In this document: positions 9,927-22,355 of the stretch, piece after piece
Position numbering within the stretch: position 1 is the stretch's first letter
Layout: every line of letters begins with the position of its first letter
Source of the DNA: Escallonia rubra
Taxonomy: Eukaryota; Streptophyta; Magnoliopsida; Escalloniales; Escalloniaceae
Reading direction: 5' to 3'
Assembly: GCA_033065855.1 (NCBI GenBank)
Contig: JAVXUO010001736.1
Span: forward strand, 921,001-985,000
Length of the DNA stretch: 64,000 nt
Notes under the pieces: model-generated
What the model saw: only the letters and a program-made list of their open reading frames with translations
What the model was told of the DNA's origin: nothing
The model's database searches: none
Position numbers and translations under genes: made by a program

Positions 9927-12900
9927 TTTGATTTCTGAAGTTTCAATTCAATTTCTTAGAAATTTCAATCATTTAAAAACAACTAATTATGTGTCCAAAA
10001 TGTATTGGATACCAACCGAAATTACTCACTTTCCTACGACGTTTGGAACTTCCTCGTCCTAAATTTTAGCCAAGCTTCATCCATTTAGCGAGGAAAGGGC
10101 AATAATACCCTTCTTTCCAACTGATTATTCGCATCAGAAAAGGTCATAAGGGTAAATAACGCGGAGTAGGTTTGCTTATGGTTACTTTCTAGAAAATGCC
10201 TCACCATTGATACCTACGGCCATTGGAGCTACACCCTCAACCCAAACCACTGCCGCCTACCACAAACCCACCAATTGCCGAAAAAGAGAAAACTCAGATC
10301 AAAATGTGTTGAAAATTTTAGGCTTTGATTTGTACTTTCTATAATACAAATACGAGCAATGGTGAGAGATAAAACATAACAATATAGTAGTAAATAATTA
10401 AAAGTAACTCGGTATGAACTCTAGATAATAATTATATAATCTAGAGTAGTAAAGGATATAAAAATAGTTGGTCCGTAAGAGTCGCGACAAAGTCGCTGTC
10501 CTAAAGACGTTATCGCCTCCCTACGTGCATGTGTTGACGGCAGATAAAGTCTCCAAGATAAAATCTATTGACACAGTTATGTCTCATCCATGTATACGTC
10601 CACAAGAAGACGGTATAAACCAGTCCACGATCATGTTGTCCAAATATATTATATACATATAATAGATATAAAAGAAAATACATTGAGATAGTAAAGTAGA
10701 AATAAAACACTAAATTTGGAAGCATAGTAGCTTCATGTTTTTTTATGTCACATCCTATGGCCTTATATACTTGGTCAATCATAATCCATTTATTGACCAC
10801 ATAAGTAAGCTTAAAATCTTTTGTAACTTATGGAGTAATGATAATCTTTCTCAATAATGTCAAATAATAAAACATATTATATACTCCATAAACAAATGAG
10901 TTAATAAAACTCATTATTGCATTTGTAACTCATTTCATGATATATAAGTGAGTAAATATCATATAGCCATAACTAGCACTATAATTATAATGCTTTAAGG
11001 TACATTTTATTTTATTAAAATATTCCAAAAATCCCCCACTATTTTGATAAAATAAAATGATAATTTAAAATACTTAAAATGCCACTTATGAAATGTTTAT
11101 AAAGTTTCACAATTCCAACAAAATTTAAAAAACATGTCAATGAAAAATCATGATAAATTCATAAACATCCTTTTTTTTAATTATATTTCTATTTCTCTTT
11201 TACAAAATAAAGCCATGGTTCTTAAACATTATAAACTCATAAAGTAATAAAATAGAAAATAAATAAATTAGATGAGCAACTTGTACTGTGTAATAGGTGT
11301 TGGTGCCTTCCGGGCTTGAACCAACACTTAGTGTTGACAACTTCCATTTGAACGAGCCGTAATGGACTACGCCTTGCATAAGTTCCCTTGCCCAAACTTC
11401 AGTTGTCACACACGTAATATTGACATGGGACTTAGTTCGCGGGTTAGCGCTATTAATGGCCATGCGCTCTTATCTTGATTCTCATGAGAGTCTTTAGGGA
11501 ATGACCCATGGTTCCTATAGTTGCGGCCTCACGACCACTCTCACTTAGGTGAGTCCTCCAAGGGTACGTGTGACATGTACCTCGCAAAAATATTCACCTC
11601 GGGCTTATTGAGGGAAAATCCATTCCTAGAGATCACACTAAATAGCACAAGCACCGCACGGATGGGGAGGAGACACACTCCTATTAACAAAAGTGCTACT
11701 TTTATCACGAGTCACGCTCTACGGGTTGTTTCTACCCATTGAACCTTCTTCATGGGATCTCCAATCACAAAGGATGGGTTACCCCCGTTGGTGACTCCGT
11801 ATGGGTTCACCTCATTCGCCTCGGGTGAAAAAAAAGATCTAGCCTGTGTGCTAGTCCCGAGGCAAGTTGCCCAACTTTTTATGAAGCCTCTATAACTTAT
11901 TTTCTCTTCATCGATGAAATACCACAGATCTGCAGAATTTTAAAGGCCTAATAGTGCACATCGAATCAACATTATGGATCTCATCAAGTAAATCAAGTTT
12001 CAGTGGTAACATCCACTTCGTTTAGCATCAAAGATAATACTAGTCACTAGCCTCACTACTAGGAATCAAACCTTTGATCAGTAATCTACTACTAGAAACT
12101 AGTCTTCAATATATTGTGACCAGTAGTCTTTCACCTACTAGGAGCCATATTTTCCTCAACATGCGTCATGCTTCGCATAACATAATCTCACAACAATAAC
12201 AACTTCATAAAAATCCTCTAATAAGTTTCAAGAATTTTGAATTTCAATTCTCAAGCTTTGCAAAAGCTAGATAAAATCCACTTGCAAATATAGTTTCGAA
12301 TTTGCAATAAATATTTGGTATCCAAGACTTAATATATCAAAATTTCAGTGCACCTCGTATTCAAAACTTATATACCATTTGAAATAGATATAAATCACAA
12401 CTATAAATATCAAAACAGCCATCATAAGTCAAAGACTTCGGTTATCGTAATTTAACATCGTCACCAAAGTATAATTTCAGTCACTAGACTTGGGCAACAC
12501 TTTGCATTTTTTTTTTCCTTCCACATTTTAAGCTCAATTATACAAAACAGCCATACATGCCCAGAGATCCAATCTAGCAAAGATAAATGTAAGGAACAAA
12601 AAATATATATATATATATGCATGAGATATATTGTATAATCTCACTACGCGTACATAAACGCGACATGCTAAAATATACTTACAAATTAAGAACATACTAT
12701 AGATATATGTTCTTTATGTCGCTAATCTTCTATGTATATACATGACTCAAGAAATCATAGTTGTCACCTTGTCATGCACCCCCACATTTCGTAGCCATAC
12801 ATTTATCAAAGAATTTAATATTGAAATAAAGAATTTCATTATTGTTTTTAACAAGTTTATCAAACAAGATTTATTTCATAGACACACTTAGCAAAATAAA

Positions 12901-14153
12901 ATCAGCTTCAAGTTACTTGTTTTTACAAAAGCTGATAATCCCGTGAAAATTTTCCTCTCTTGAAAGAGAACTCCATAAACTAACTTTAGGTGGTTTATCA
13001 AACTATAACTCTGTGTAAAATCTCAAAATTTCCTTTTTCTTTTTTAAACCAAAGCCATGTGTCAAAAAAGAAAAATAAGTATGGGTATTTTCCAAGATAC
13101 AACTACTTACAGACAAATATAATAATCTACAAGTAAAGGCATCAACATTATTGTCACTAAATATTATGTTAGAAAAGGTCATACCAAGGTATCAATGTAT
13201 CTTAGTATTAAGTTTTTATTTATTTTAGCATAAACTTTTTGAAAACTATTCAATTTATTTCCAAAACCATATCAAATTACTATATTAAATTCTGAACCCA
13301 ATTTATAGACACAAAAATATCTAGCAACAGTTCATTTTATTTTCCTTTGCTTTTCTCCATTTGATATGCACAAAACAGAGAGTTAGATGAAAGTAGTAGC
13401 TCATGAAACATCTGATGCAAGTAAGAGATCTACACTCATCATACTTAAAAAAAACGTTTACCCCTTCATCTAAAACGTAACACCTTTTAAATCACATTAT
13501 TAGCATTATACCTGACATTATCTAGCACTAAAGATAAATTATTTTGTGATATATAACATATTTTATAAGTACAACTATCAAAACAAATCCAGTTTTAATG
13601 AAGCCTTTTTAATAAAATATTTTACCAAAAAGAAAAACGTCCCTTTTATTACAACCGCTATAAACTATTTTTAGATGGTCGTGAAAACTGAATTGTCACG
13701 TAATTTTCAAACATTACAAAATGAGCTCATTAGCCCAAAGGTGAAGTCCATGAAAATTGGCACAAATAAAAAATATTTCATACAAAATTGAATAAATAAC
13801 AAGTATCACACAAAAGCGTCTTGATTCAAGAACTCAAATCAATTGCCTTTTTTTTTACCATAGAACTCTTCATCACGCTACCAAAATTAGTAACTCAAAA
13901 ATCACTTGCATGTATAATAATTAACAAGAAACCCACACTATGTCACATAGTGTCAATTCAAATAAATATAACTAAATAATAGGGCCACAAACATATCATC
14001 TATGCTAAATCAACTTGCACAATCACATAATAGTATATAACTCCTACATCCCTAATTTTTTTTCTTTGCAATATGACGTGCATTTCATATTACTTGATTA
14101 ACTTGTGAAACTACCAACTCTCGATAATCTTACATCTTTGTAGGGATGCTACT
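9926..14153. other. non-coding sequence, probably old LTR-retroelement debris
   Basis: 4.2 kb without a credible coding region. 10380-11040 is AT-rich. 11200-11930 is moderately GC-rich and shows many short direct words (cctcgggc, gaggcaag), resembling a retroelement untranslated region read on the minus strand. 12000-14150 is AT-rich with no domain. I found no LTR pair, no primer-binding site and no reverse transcriptase motif, so the assignment is an inference from texture. Confidence 0.35.
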
Positions 14154-14572
14154 TGATATAGCTCAAATATAACTCCCAATAATTGGGGAACACCCGGCGA
14201 ATCCCAGTCAAACTGGGAGATTTATGATTATCTTATCAGGATTCTAAAAGAGTCTTTAAAGATTGTGACGTGATCCTCGAGGATCCTAAAACGATCCTGA
14301 TTGGATTAGTCCACAGCCTAGTCCTACTAGGACTCTCCTCCTACAGCTATATAAAGGGGTCTACCCCCCAGGTATGGGACAACTACACACAGATACACAT
14401 TGTGTCTTTCATGCTTTTTCAGAGTTTTTATCTTGTAGCTGCGCTCTGACTTAAGCATCGGAGAGTTTTCCGTCGGGAACCCCACCCGGCGGTCACTCGT
14501 TTTCTGTCTTACAGGTCATCGGTCCAGGCTCGGGTTCCGCAAAGTACGCGGAGCATATTTTTAGCAGCAACA
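14154..14572 (+). mobile_element. solo LTR (Ty3/gypsy-like), approximate bounds
   Basis: It begins tgatatagctc and ends agcagcaaca. It contains a TATA-like box (tatataaagg, about 14348) and, 3' of it, the block gacttaagcatcggagag followed by cccggcggtcactc and cttacaggtcatcggtcc, a layout common in plant gypsy LTR R/U5 regions. No partner LTR or internal region is visible and no clear TSD was found, so the bounds are approximate. It ends about 220 bp upstream of the F-box start codon. Confidence 0.55.
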
Positions 14573-14793
14573 GTAGTCCTTGTTAAAGTAGAACTATCGA
14601 CCAAAAAAAGTAGAACTAGGGGTTTTAGTGGTATATATACGTGTGTAACTTGGAGAGCCATCGGGTTCTTGTGGTGAGACTCTCAGTTTGTCTCAGAAAC
14701 TGATTTTGCCCTCTTGTGTTAAAGAACTGTTGCCGTACCTTGGGTTCTTAGTCATTCTTTACGCTCTGGTGTTAAGGTTTGCTGGTGTTAAAC

Positions 14794-16041
14794 ATGAATC
14801 GAAGGAAAACGCGAGGGTCAGACTTGCCACATGATCTCTGGTTCAACATCACCACTAGACTACCTGCGAGATCCATAGCGCGATTCAGGTGCGTTTGTAA
14901 GCTATGGAACTCTCTGTTGAATGATCACAAATTTATCGAGGAGAATCTCAATCATATCATAAGTAATAGTCACAACCACCAGAGACTTCTCCTCGATGCT
15001 TATGGTTCCTTTCACTCAATGGACTTGATTCTCATGATCGAGGGTAACAATGATAAAGCAGCAGCGCAAAGGATTGATTTTTTATACAAGTGTGATGTGG
15101 ACAAAGTCGTCGGTAGTATTCATGGCTTGTTACTGATATCTACCCTTAACTCCGCTCGTGAGCGTATTCTGGTTTTATGGAATCCATCAACGGGAGACTC
15201 GTCCGTACTACCTAGTCCTAGTTTCTCCCCTTATCATTCCTTGGATACTTTTGGGTTTGGTTATGATTCGTCCGGTGGTGATTACAAGATCCTGAGACTG
15301 GCCACAAAACATCTTATGCAAACACCCCATGTTGATATGTACTCGCTCAAATCCAATTCATGGAAAGATGTGAAACCACCGGACAATGACCACTTTTTCC
15401 CCACCTTTGAACAAGTGCTTTTCTCCAGATCTTCGGCGGTTGCTGTGAATAATGGATCATCTTCTACGGTTTACTGGAAGGCGTATGGTAAAGGTACTGA
15501 TGGGCGCAAGCCAATAAATGACATCCTCCAAATCATATCCTTTAATATAAAGGATGAAAGGTTTGAAGGTTTTGTTCCGTTACCTCATGATTTTCGTAAA
15601 GAAGCAGGTATTGCAGAGTTGACGGAGTTGGGAGGATGTCTTGCTATATTTCAGATTAGCAATAGTAATCCCCTCGACCTTTGTAGGGGATTTATTGAGG
15701 TCTGGAGAGTGAAGCAGGATGAATTGGAACCCAACATTGAGAAACCACTGTGGCATAAGTTGATGAGCGTCAAGGTTGAAGACTATTTTATGTGGGATCC
15801 ATGTTTTACTGGGCCAGTGTGTTTGTTGAAGAACGGGGAAGTCCTAATGGTAATTAGCTATTATCAGGGAAGGGCGGCGGAGTTCTTTACTTATGATCCA
15901 GGAGAAAAAATTGCGAAATTTGTGAAGTGTCCTTGTTATGGTAACAACAACATTTCGAGTAACTGTGGCAGTCGAGTGACATACAGCGAGACCCTTGTTT
16001 CACCCAGTACCATTAGTAGAAGGTACAAGCAAAACAAGTGA
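14794..16041 (+). CDS. F-box protein with F-box-associated (FBA) domain
   Basis: Predicted 415-aa intronless protein. F-box proteins are substrate receptors of SCF ubiquitin ligases: the F-box binds SKP1 and the C-terminal domain picks the target. Seen: an N-terminal F-box at residues ~9-52 (SDLPHDLWFNITTRLPARSI, then RFRCVCKLWNSLL); FBA hallmarks VVGSIHGLLLI and VLWNPSTGD at ~105-135, followed by FGFGYDSSGGDYKILRL; and a C-terminal half with VWRVKQDELEP typical of F-box interaction domains. The in-frame stretch starts with TTG at 14779, so I place the start at ATG 14794, which precedes the F-box directly. Length is normal for the family and no frame break is seen. It is the only clearly intact ordinary host gene here. 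The solo LTR upstream may influence its promoter. The target is unknown. Confidence 0.93.
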   Translation: MNRRKTRGSDLPHDLWFNITTRLPARSIARFRCVCKLWNSLLNDHKFIEENLNHIISNSHNHQRLLLDAYGSFHSMDLILMIEGNNDKAAAQRIDFLYKCDVDKVVGSIHGLLLISTLNSARERILVLWNPSTGDSSVLPSPSFSPYHSLDTFGFGYDSSGGDYKILRLATKHLMQTPHVDMYSLKSNSWKDVKPPDNDHFFPTFEQVLFSRSSAVAVNNGSSSTVYWKAYGKGTDGRKPINDILQIISFNIKDERFEGFVPLPHDFRKEAGIAELTELGGCLAIFQISNSNPLDLCRGFIEVWRVKQDELEPNIEKPLWHKLMSVKVEDYFMWDPCFTGPVCLLKNGEVLMVISYYQGRAAEFFTYDPGEKIAKFVKCPCYGNNNISSNCGSRVTYSETLVSPSTISRRYKQNK

Positions 16042-16283
16042 TGGCAGCAACTCTGTTCAGCCGAGAAAACTTAGTGAGCAAGTGTTTGTACTATTTATAG
16101 CGACTAAAAGTTTTAATGACTATACCAGTAAATGGTATTACGCCTTTTTACTGTTATTTGCAAAGACGGGATGACGATGGATGTAAGTTTGGGAAGTTAT
16201 TTTTTCAACCATATGTAAAATGCATTCCTATTTTTGAAAGGGTGGTTACCAATCTGTTTGGTAAGCTTATTTTTCATATCATG
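16042..16283. other. 3' flank of the F-box gene
   Basis: AT-rich, no gene seen. It contains the probable 3'UTR and ends at the poly-T tract that marks the 3' end of a minus-strand LINE. Confidence 0.5.
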
Positions 16284-17124
16284 TTTTTTTTTTTTTTTTT
16301 TTTTTCGGGCTAAGCGAGAACTGCATTTCATTCAAATAAAGTAAACAGAGTTAATATGTACAAACTGATATTTGGGTATATACAATCAAAATCAAAAAGA
16401 TCTCAGTAAAAAAAGGAGACCCATCTTTCTGCTGCATTACAGAGTTATTGCTATATGGCTACGAGTGATCAAAACACTTGCTTGTGCTGGCCGTGCTAAT
16501 CTCCTTATCTGTGACCCGAAATGTGTTGGAAATATAGCTTTGTGTATACTTGTGTAGATAACAGTTTAAAAAATATTACTAGCATGCAAAGCCTAACGTT
16601 ACAAAACAGCAATAATGTAAACTGAAAGAACTATTTGTAATAACTCACAACGAGAAATGCAGAACAGCAAAAGAAGGGCCGAGGCGTGAATTTGATTCAC
16701 TGTCCTTAAGACTTTATTCGTCCCGCAACGGTGCTAACGGTCTCTTGACCGTTAGCAGAACTCTTTCTTTCGGACAAAGAAAAAACGGACAGAATATCAG
16801 AAGAGAGAAATTTCGGGATTAAATTATTTTAACTTCTGTAACTGACTCGTCACAGAGTATTCACTGGGGACCGGGACCGGGCGGGGTGGCGCGCGCGTGT
16901 GGTGGACCTTGGGTCAACCTAGGTCCTCCCTCCTTACAAAACATGGGTACCCTCAAGGGACCCAACCCTTAGCTCAAGGCTAAGCCTTATAAGGAGATAA
17001 CATTAGCTTTATCTCTTCAATGTGGGATACTCTTTTCCCTTCAAGGTGAACCACCAACTTTAACTTCAATTTTCTCATTCACCTCCCATTCGTTTTCAAC
17101 ATGTGAATATACCATGACCATCTA

Positions 17125-18323
17125 TTACAATAGATGAACATGAATCAATTTGTTCCTAACCAAAATATGGTTTGGAACCAATTTGAAAATTGAGTCAAAG
17201 TTTCTTCTCCACAATGGGTTTAACACCCAATTCCAACAATATGTACATATACAATTCGGATCCAAAGTGGTAGTCACTGGCCAAATGCGGAAAAGAGTGG
17301 GCTGCTGTGGAGAAGTCATTGAAACCTGCGGTAATGTAGCATTCGTGGAAAATAATGCAAGTTAGGTAGATATAAAAAAAGATGGGAAGCATCCCGATTG
17401 GCGTAACCTCTCGTCCTGTGATATGAGAATTAAGAAAAGCCGAGTTAGAATACAATTTAATATTAGAGAAGTCATGTTGTAAAGCCTACTGACATGCATA
17501 GAGTAAGGAAATAGCATCAGCTTCATGTGAACTGGAGCCAAGAAAAGAGTTCATACTCAGACCCAGTAGAGTCCCCTCTTCATTTTTTGCTAGGATCCTA
17601 AACCCTGCTATATACTCGTGACTACTTATTGAATTGTGCATGAAAGTGTACTATTATAAGGATGACTTGTAGGTGACTTGAGGAGAGGGGAACAATGGAT
17701 TCTGTTGTGGGTGAGTATTTTTTGAGTGAGGTAGAAGTTGTATGTGCACGTGTGTCGGTCTGAGAGAGCTAGGTATTGGTTGATAATCTTTGCTTGTCCT
17801 TGGTTTTATTGTGTAGGAACAGAGTGGTGAGTTCGGTCGATTTGCCTAACTTTCATTGTCCGAAGAGGGTTTTCGATGTTGTTTCTAAATAAGACCTCAT
17901 TGCGGTAGAGCCAAATATGCCAAATATGCCAAAGAATGGACAAGAGTAGAGTTTGATTGTGCTTAGAATTGGATGTACAAGCGATTAGCCATTCTTTGAA
18001 AGATGGGATGGGAATAGACGTGAGAATGTCTAAACCACCCCCAATCCAAACCCTTCTCAATACTGGACTGGACTGAAAGAGATATCCCACTGTTTCGATA
18101 TCCTAATAGCAGAGTTGACACGTGGTATCCACTTGAATACCCCTCTGGTTTAGAGAACTCAACATCGGTAGTTTTCCATAGTAGTAGCCATACAAATTGT
18201 AATTTGAAAGCAGTAGGAGTTTCCAGATTTAAAGCCATATCAAGGTGCCTATTCTTGTAACAGATGATTCTTGCCAGTTATGTGAGTTTCGATATTGCAT
18301 ATAGTAGGTAGAGCTAACCAATC
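17125..18323 (-). pseudogene. LINE ORF2 C-terminal part (zinc-finger-like and RNase H-like regions)
   Basis: Seen in successive frames: FKEWLIACTSNSKHNQTLLL and ILWHIWHIWLYRNEVLFRNN (the region before RNase H in plant L1 ORF2). Near 17640-17400 there is an RNase H-like stretch, FRILAKNEEGTLLGLSMNS and EADAISLLYA, with the acidic residue expected in AEA-type motifs. Stops and frameshifts separate the pieces. The N-terminal continuation lies beyond the CACTA insertion, from 22251. Confidence 0.7.
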
Positions 18324-18554
18324 CACTACAAGAAAATTCACTTTTAGCGACGGTATTTTCAGTCGTTAAAAGTAGATATTCTGTCAGACTTTTAGCTACG
18401 GACTGTCCATTGCTAAAAGTTCATGGGCAAAAATTCCCTCGCTAAAAGATTAGCGACGAAATTTGGTGGTCTGTTGGCAAAAATTCAATTTTTACCGACG
18501 CAATTAATTACTTTTAGCGACAGAATGTTCCGTCGCTAAAGATGTTTTTATATT

Positions 18555-20750
18555 GGACAAATTACATCTATGTCCCTGAGGTTAGGGTATAATTACAGGC
18601 AAGGACAATAGTTTGGACAAATTACACTTATGTCCGTTGACCAAACGGAATACAAAAATACGTAACGGTTTTGACAAAAAGACTGAATTACCCCTAAATA
18701 AAATTAAAATTCCATTTTCTTCATCTTTTTTCTCTCTTTCCTCTCTCTCTCCATCTCATGTCTCTTCATTTCACGGTGGGCGTCGAAGACGGTGACCTCC
18801 GCCAAACGACGTTCTCAGATCTCGCCCTTTGAGGGTTCGGCCAACGCCGACCATAATCGAACACGCCAGCACTGGCGATTGCCTCGTCGTGCCATAACCC
18901 ACATGACTGGGACGTTCGCCGGCGCGGACAAGTGAAAGTTCTACAGGTCAAGCGGTTACTCCGTCGGAATTGCCCTCAACGAAGTCCTGCTGCCACACCG
19001 GCGGCGATTGGGAAGCAACAAGTGTCACGCACCCAACTACTTTGGCGTTTACCATGGGAATCACACACAAAACAGTCCGCACACATGTTTGTCATACACC
19101 GGCGGCAACAAGGTGGGGAGGCGGGTGGGGGTGACAACGGGGTGGGGGAAGGGTGGGGGGCGGGCGGGGTGGGGAAAGTTGGATAGGGAGAGAGAGAGAT
19201 AAAGTTAGGGAGGGCGAGGTGCGGGGAGAGAGAACAGATGGAAGGGGTAGGGCGACGTCACCGGAGATGGAGGCGACGCCGGAAGGAGATTGGTCACCGG
19301 CAATGGGAGAGAGAACATATCAGAAAACCTTAATTTGCAAATTAGGGTTTCAATAAATCCTAATTTGTAAATTTGTAAGGTGATACATTGTGACTTTAAA
19401 TTAAGGCTTGAAATCTTAATTTAAAATTTTTAAAAATATTCAGTACATACAGTACAAGGGGTAGTATCATCATTTTAAAAATACATATTGATGACATCAT
19501 ACAAAAAGTACACTTTTTGGACGGAACCCTGACAGATGAACACGGCTGATACATTTTAAAAAGTGTTTGGTTGGTCACGGTTAGACCTGGCAAACGAGTA
19601 TACCCGTCGAGTCCGGGTAAAACTCGACCGGGTCCGGGTAAAAACGGGTCGGGTATATTTTACCCATTTTTTCCCAGGTAAGCATTTTGAGAATCCGTAC
19701 CCTACCCGTATTACCCGCGGGTAATTAACGAATTTCTGATTAATTATTTTTTTAATAAACCGGTTTTTATTAACTCATTTTTCTAGTTATTACCTACAAA
19801 TTAGGCATATTTGAATATCCAAACAACAATCAATCTATCTAATGTACAATTTTCCCAATCAATACAATCTAAAATCCAACAATCAATACAATTTCTCCTA
19901 ACAATAAATCGACTACAATTTAACATTCAACCAATAACAATTAATAGAATGTAAATCAGGTTGGAGAAAACAGAGGCCGTCAACGGTGGCATTATACCCA
20001 CCACCACCCCATCGACAGCAACGCCGACAGATCTAGCACCCTCCGCCACCACAACCACCAAAGCCTTCTCGTTCAAACCATGAAACTAAAAATGATGGGA
20101 AAAATGGAGGCCGTTGGCGTTAAACCCACCACCCCATCGACGGCGATGCAGGCAGATCTATCACCCTCTGCCACCACGACCACCATCGCCTTCTCGTTCA
20201 AAACCCTGAAGCTAAAGACGAAGCAGCATGAGCTCTTGATCCGAGTGACGATCCTGTGCGTGTTGGTCTGATCTCGATTTAGTGTAAATGTGTGAGTAGT
20301 GAGGGACTTGAGGGATAGAGAGAAAGGGGTGGTGGTGGCGGAGATGGAGCGGGGATGGCGGCAGAGAAAAATGGAGAGAGAGGAGAGATCTGAGGAAGAA
20401 GAGAAAAGGAAGGGTTAGGGGATTAGGGCCGGCACATTGAGAAATGAGAGATTTGAGGAAATGAATGGTTAGGGAATTAGGGCCTGCACAAAAAAAATGG
20501 TATATATACCCTGAAAATCCAGGTAAGACGGGTAATCCGTAAACCGACCCGAACCTACCCGGAAATTACGGGTCGGTTCGGGTACGGGTAAGATTTTTGC
20601 GGGTAATAAATATAGGTACCCGTACCCGGGGTTTTTGACCGGGTACGGGCAGATTTTTGCCAGGTCTAGTCACGGTATGTTACATTTTAAAACTTAATAT
20701 CTTTGAATGTAATTATACCCCAACCTCAGGGACATATGTGTAATTTGCCC
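18555..20750. mobile_element. MULE-type non-autonomous element nested in the CACTA
   Basis: The TIR ggacaaattacatctatgtc at 18555 is the inverse of the end at 20750 (...gacatatgtgtaatttgccc). Perfect 9-bp target duplications, ttttatatt, lie at 18546-18554 and 20751-20759, as expected for Mutator-like elements. The interior (18700-19580) is GC-richer with a CT-rich leader and resembles captured gene sequence, but I recognise no protein. A hAT element is inserted at 19582-20668. Confidence 0.85.
19582..20668. mobile_element. hAT-type non-autonomous element, copy 1
   Basis: TIR tagacctggcaaa... and ...tttgccaggtcta. A perfect 8-bp target duplication, gtcacggt, lies at 19574-19581 and 20669-20676, diagnostic of hAT insertion. 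The subterminal regions are packed with acccgtaccc/gggtacggg words in both orientations. The interior (about 19980-20300) has short gene-like stretches but no transposase. Same family as 31257-32438. Confidence 0.92.
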
Positions 20751-21744
20751 TTTTATATTTTGTATAATTTCTGAATTTTCTTGAAAAAAAAAATTAGCGG
20801 CGAATTTTCGTCGCTAAAAGTCCGTCGCAAAAGTATTTAGTCGCTTAAAATCTATCTCTAAAAATGTTTATTGATCTGTAGAAAGACTTTTAGTGATAAA
20901 ATTTTGTCGCTAAAAGTTAAAAAAAGGCTATTTTTCATTTTTGCTATTTTTTTATAAATTTCAACTTGTTTCAAATTAACCCTAAACAACTAATCCACAA
21001 CAATTTAATTCTTAAACTAAAATTCATCGTTTACTAATTCCAACTTATACAAATAAAATTTAATTCATATACACTACCAACTAACACTCAATACAACAAA
21101 TTACATACTCACTAAATACAATAAATCACATTGTACAAATCCCAAAAATAAAGTTACAAGTTTCATAAAAGCTACAAAAATATAAGTCAAGATCCTTGCT
21201 CTGAAACCTATACAATATCTCTCTGCCCACAGTTGTTACTTGTTTAACTTTATCGATCACTACCTGAAAAAGAGTATTACTTGTACAAAATTGTTTAGAA
21301 TTAACAAAATGAATAAAAAGTTGTCTAGTGCTAATATTCCTTAATTATAAGTATTTATTCTTGGTTTAAAATGGGTGACTGTGACTTACGTGAAAAGATT
21401 AGTTTATGACTTTTTTTTTTCGATCTTCCCATTTCTGTTCTGAAATACACTGTGCCTAGCCCCCTTACACTTTTTACTAACACACTCCAAACCTCTTTTT
21501 TCTCTTTGCAAACAGTTATACTTCCGCCTAACTACCCTAGGATGTCCACATGTCCTCAACTTATTTACACTAACAAATCATGGTGCAAATATACCTACTT
21601 GAGCTGGTAATTGTTTCCTACCGACAGTTGAGTGTCCTAACCTAAAACTGTGATGCACACAAAGGATATGTGTGGGGCAGCGGGTAAGGGCGGGATGGCG
21701 TTGGAGGTGGGTGGCGTAAGTCAGTGTGGGTGTGTGTGTGTGTG

Positions 21745-21920
21745 TCTGAGAGAGAGAGAGAGAGAGAGGAGGAGGAGGAGGAGGAGGAGGAAAGTGACGG
21801 CTAGGACAATGAGAGAGAGAGAGAGGAGGAGGAGGAGGAGGAGGAAAGTGACGGCTAGGAGAATGAGAGAGAGAGAGAGAAAGAGAGAGGAGGAGGAGGA
21901 AAGTGACGGCTAGGAGAATG
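21745..21920. repeat. GA/GGA-rich minisatellite with three ~65-bp units
   Basis: Three units of (GA)n(GGA)n followed by aaagtgacggctaggagaat stand in tandem inside the CACTA right arm. Long Arg/Glu-rich or Ser/Pro-rich frames across it are repeat artefacts. Confidence 0.8.
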
Positions 21921-22355
21921 AAAAAGAGAAAGAAGTAGGGTTTGTTAGTTTTAATGACCTTTAGAGACAACTTTTTGGTCGTCGCTAAAAATTCGTCGCT
22001 AGATGTCATTTAAAATTACAAATATATTAACTTTTACCGACGGACACAATTCCATGGCGAAAACCCTTTTTTTTAATTTCTCAGGAAAAAAAAACGAGAG
22101 AAATGGAAATTTTTTGAAAATAACATTTTGTGAAGGACTTTTTAGCGACGGAACATTCTGTTGGCAAAGGCTTTTAGCGACGGACTTTGACGGACGGGAA
22201 ATTCGTAGTTAAAAGTGACTCCGTCGCTAAAAGTCTGTTTACTTGTAGTGCGAATAATAGTCCGGACAACCACTTTGAGATATGTAGATGTCCAAAATTC
22301 ACTCTGCTATATTGTTAGAAAAAATGTTTCTAATAAGAAGCTCATTCCATTTTCC

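Larger units (their letters stand above)
18324..22250. mobile_element. CACTA (En/Spm-type) element, non-autonomous
   Basis: The ends are CACTACAAGAAAATTCACTT at 18324 and the inverted ...ACTTGTAGTG ending at 22250. Subterminal regions carry many copies of tttTAGCGACGGa in both orientations, typical of CACTA elements. No transposase is visible. The flanking trinucleotides (atc / cga) do not match, so the TSD is lost or altered. It sits inside the LINE, and it contains the MULE-type element 18555-20750 and a GA-rich minisatellite. Confidence 0.88.

Noticed and set aside
11200..11742. Open frames on both strands near 11.2-11.7 kb
   Set aside because: No domain, and the texture fits a retroelement untranslated region.
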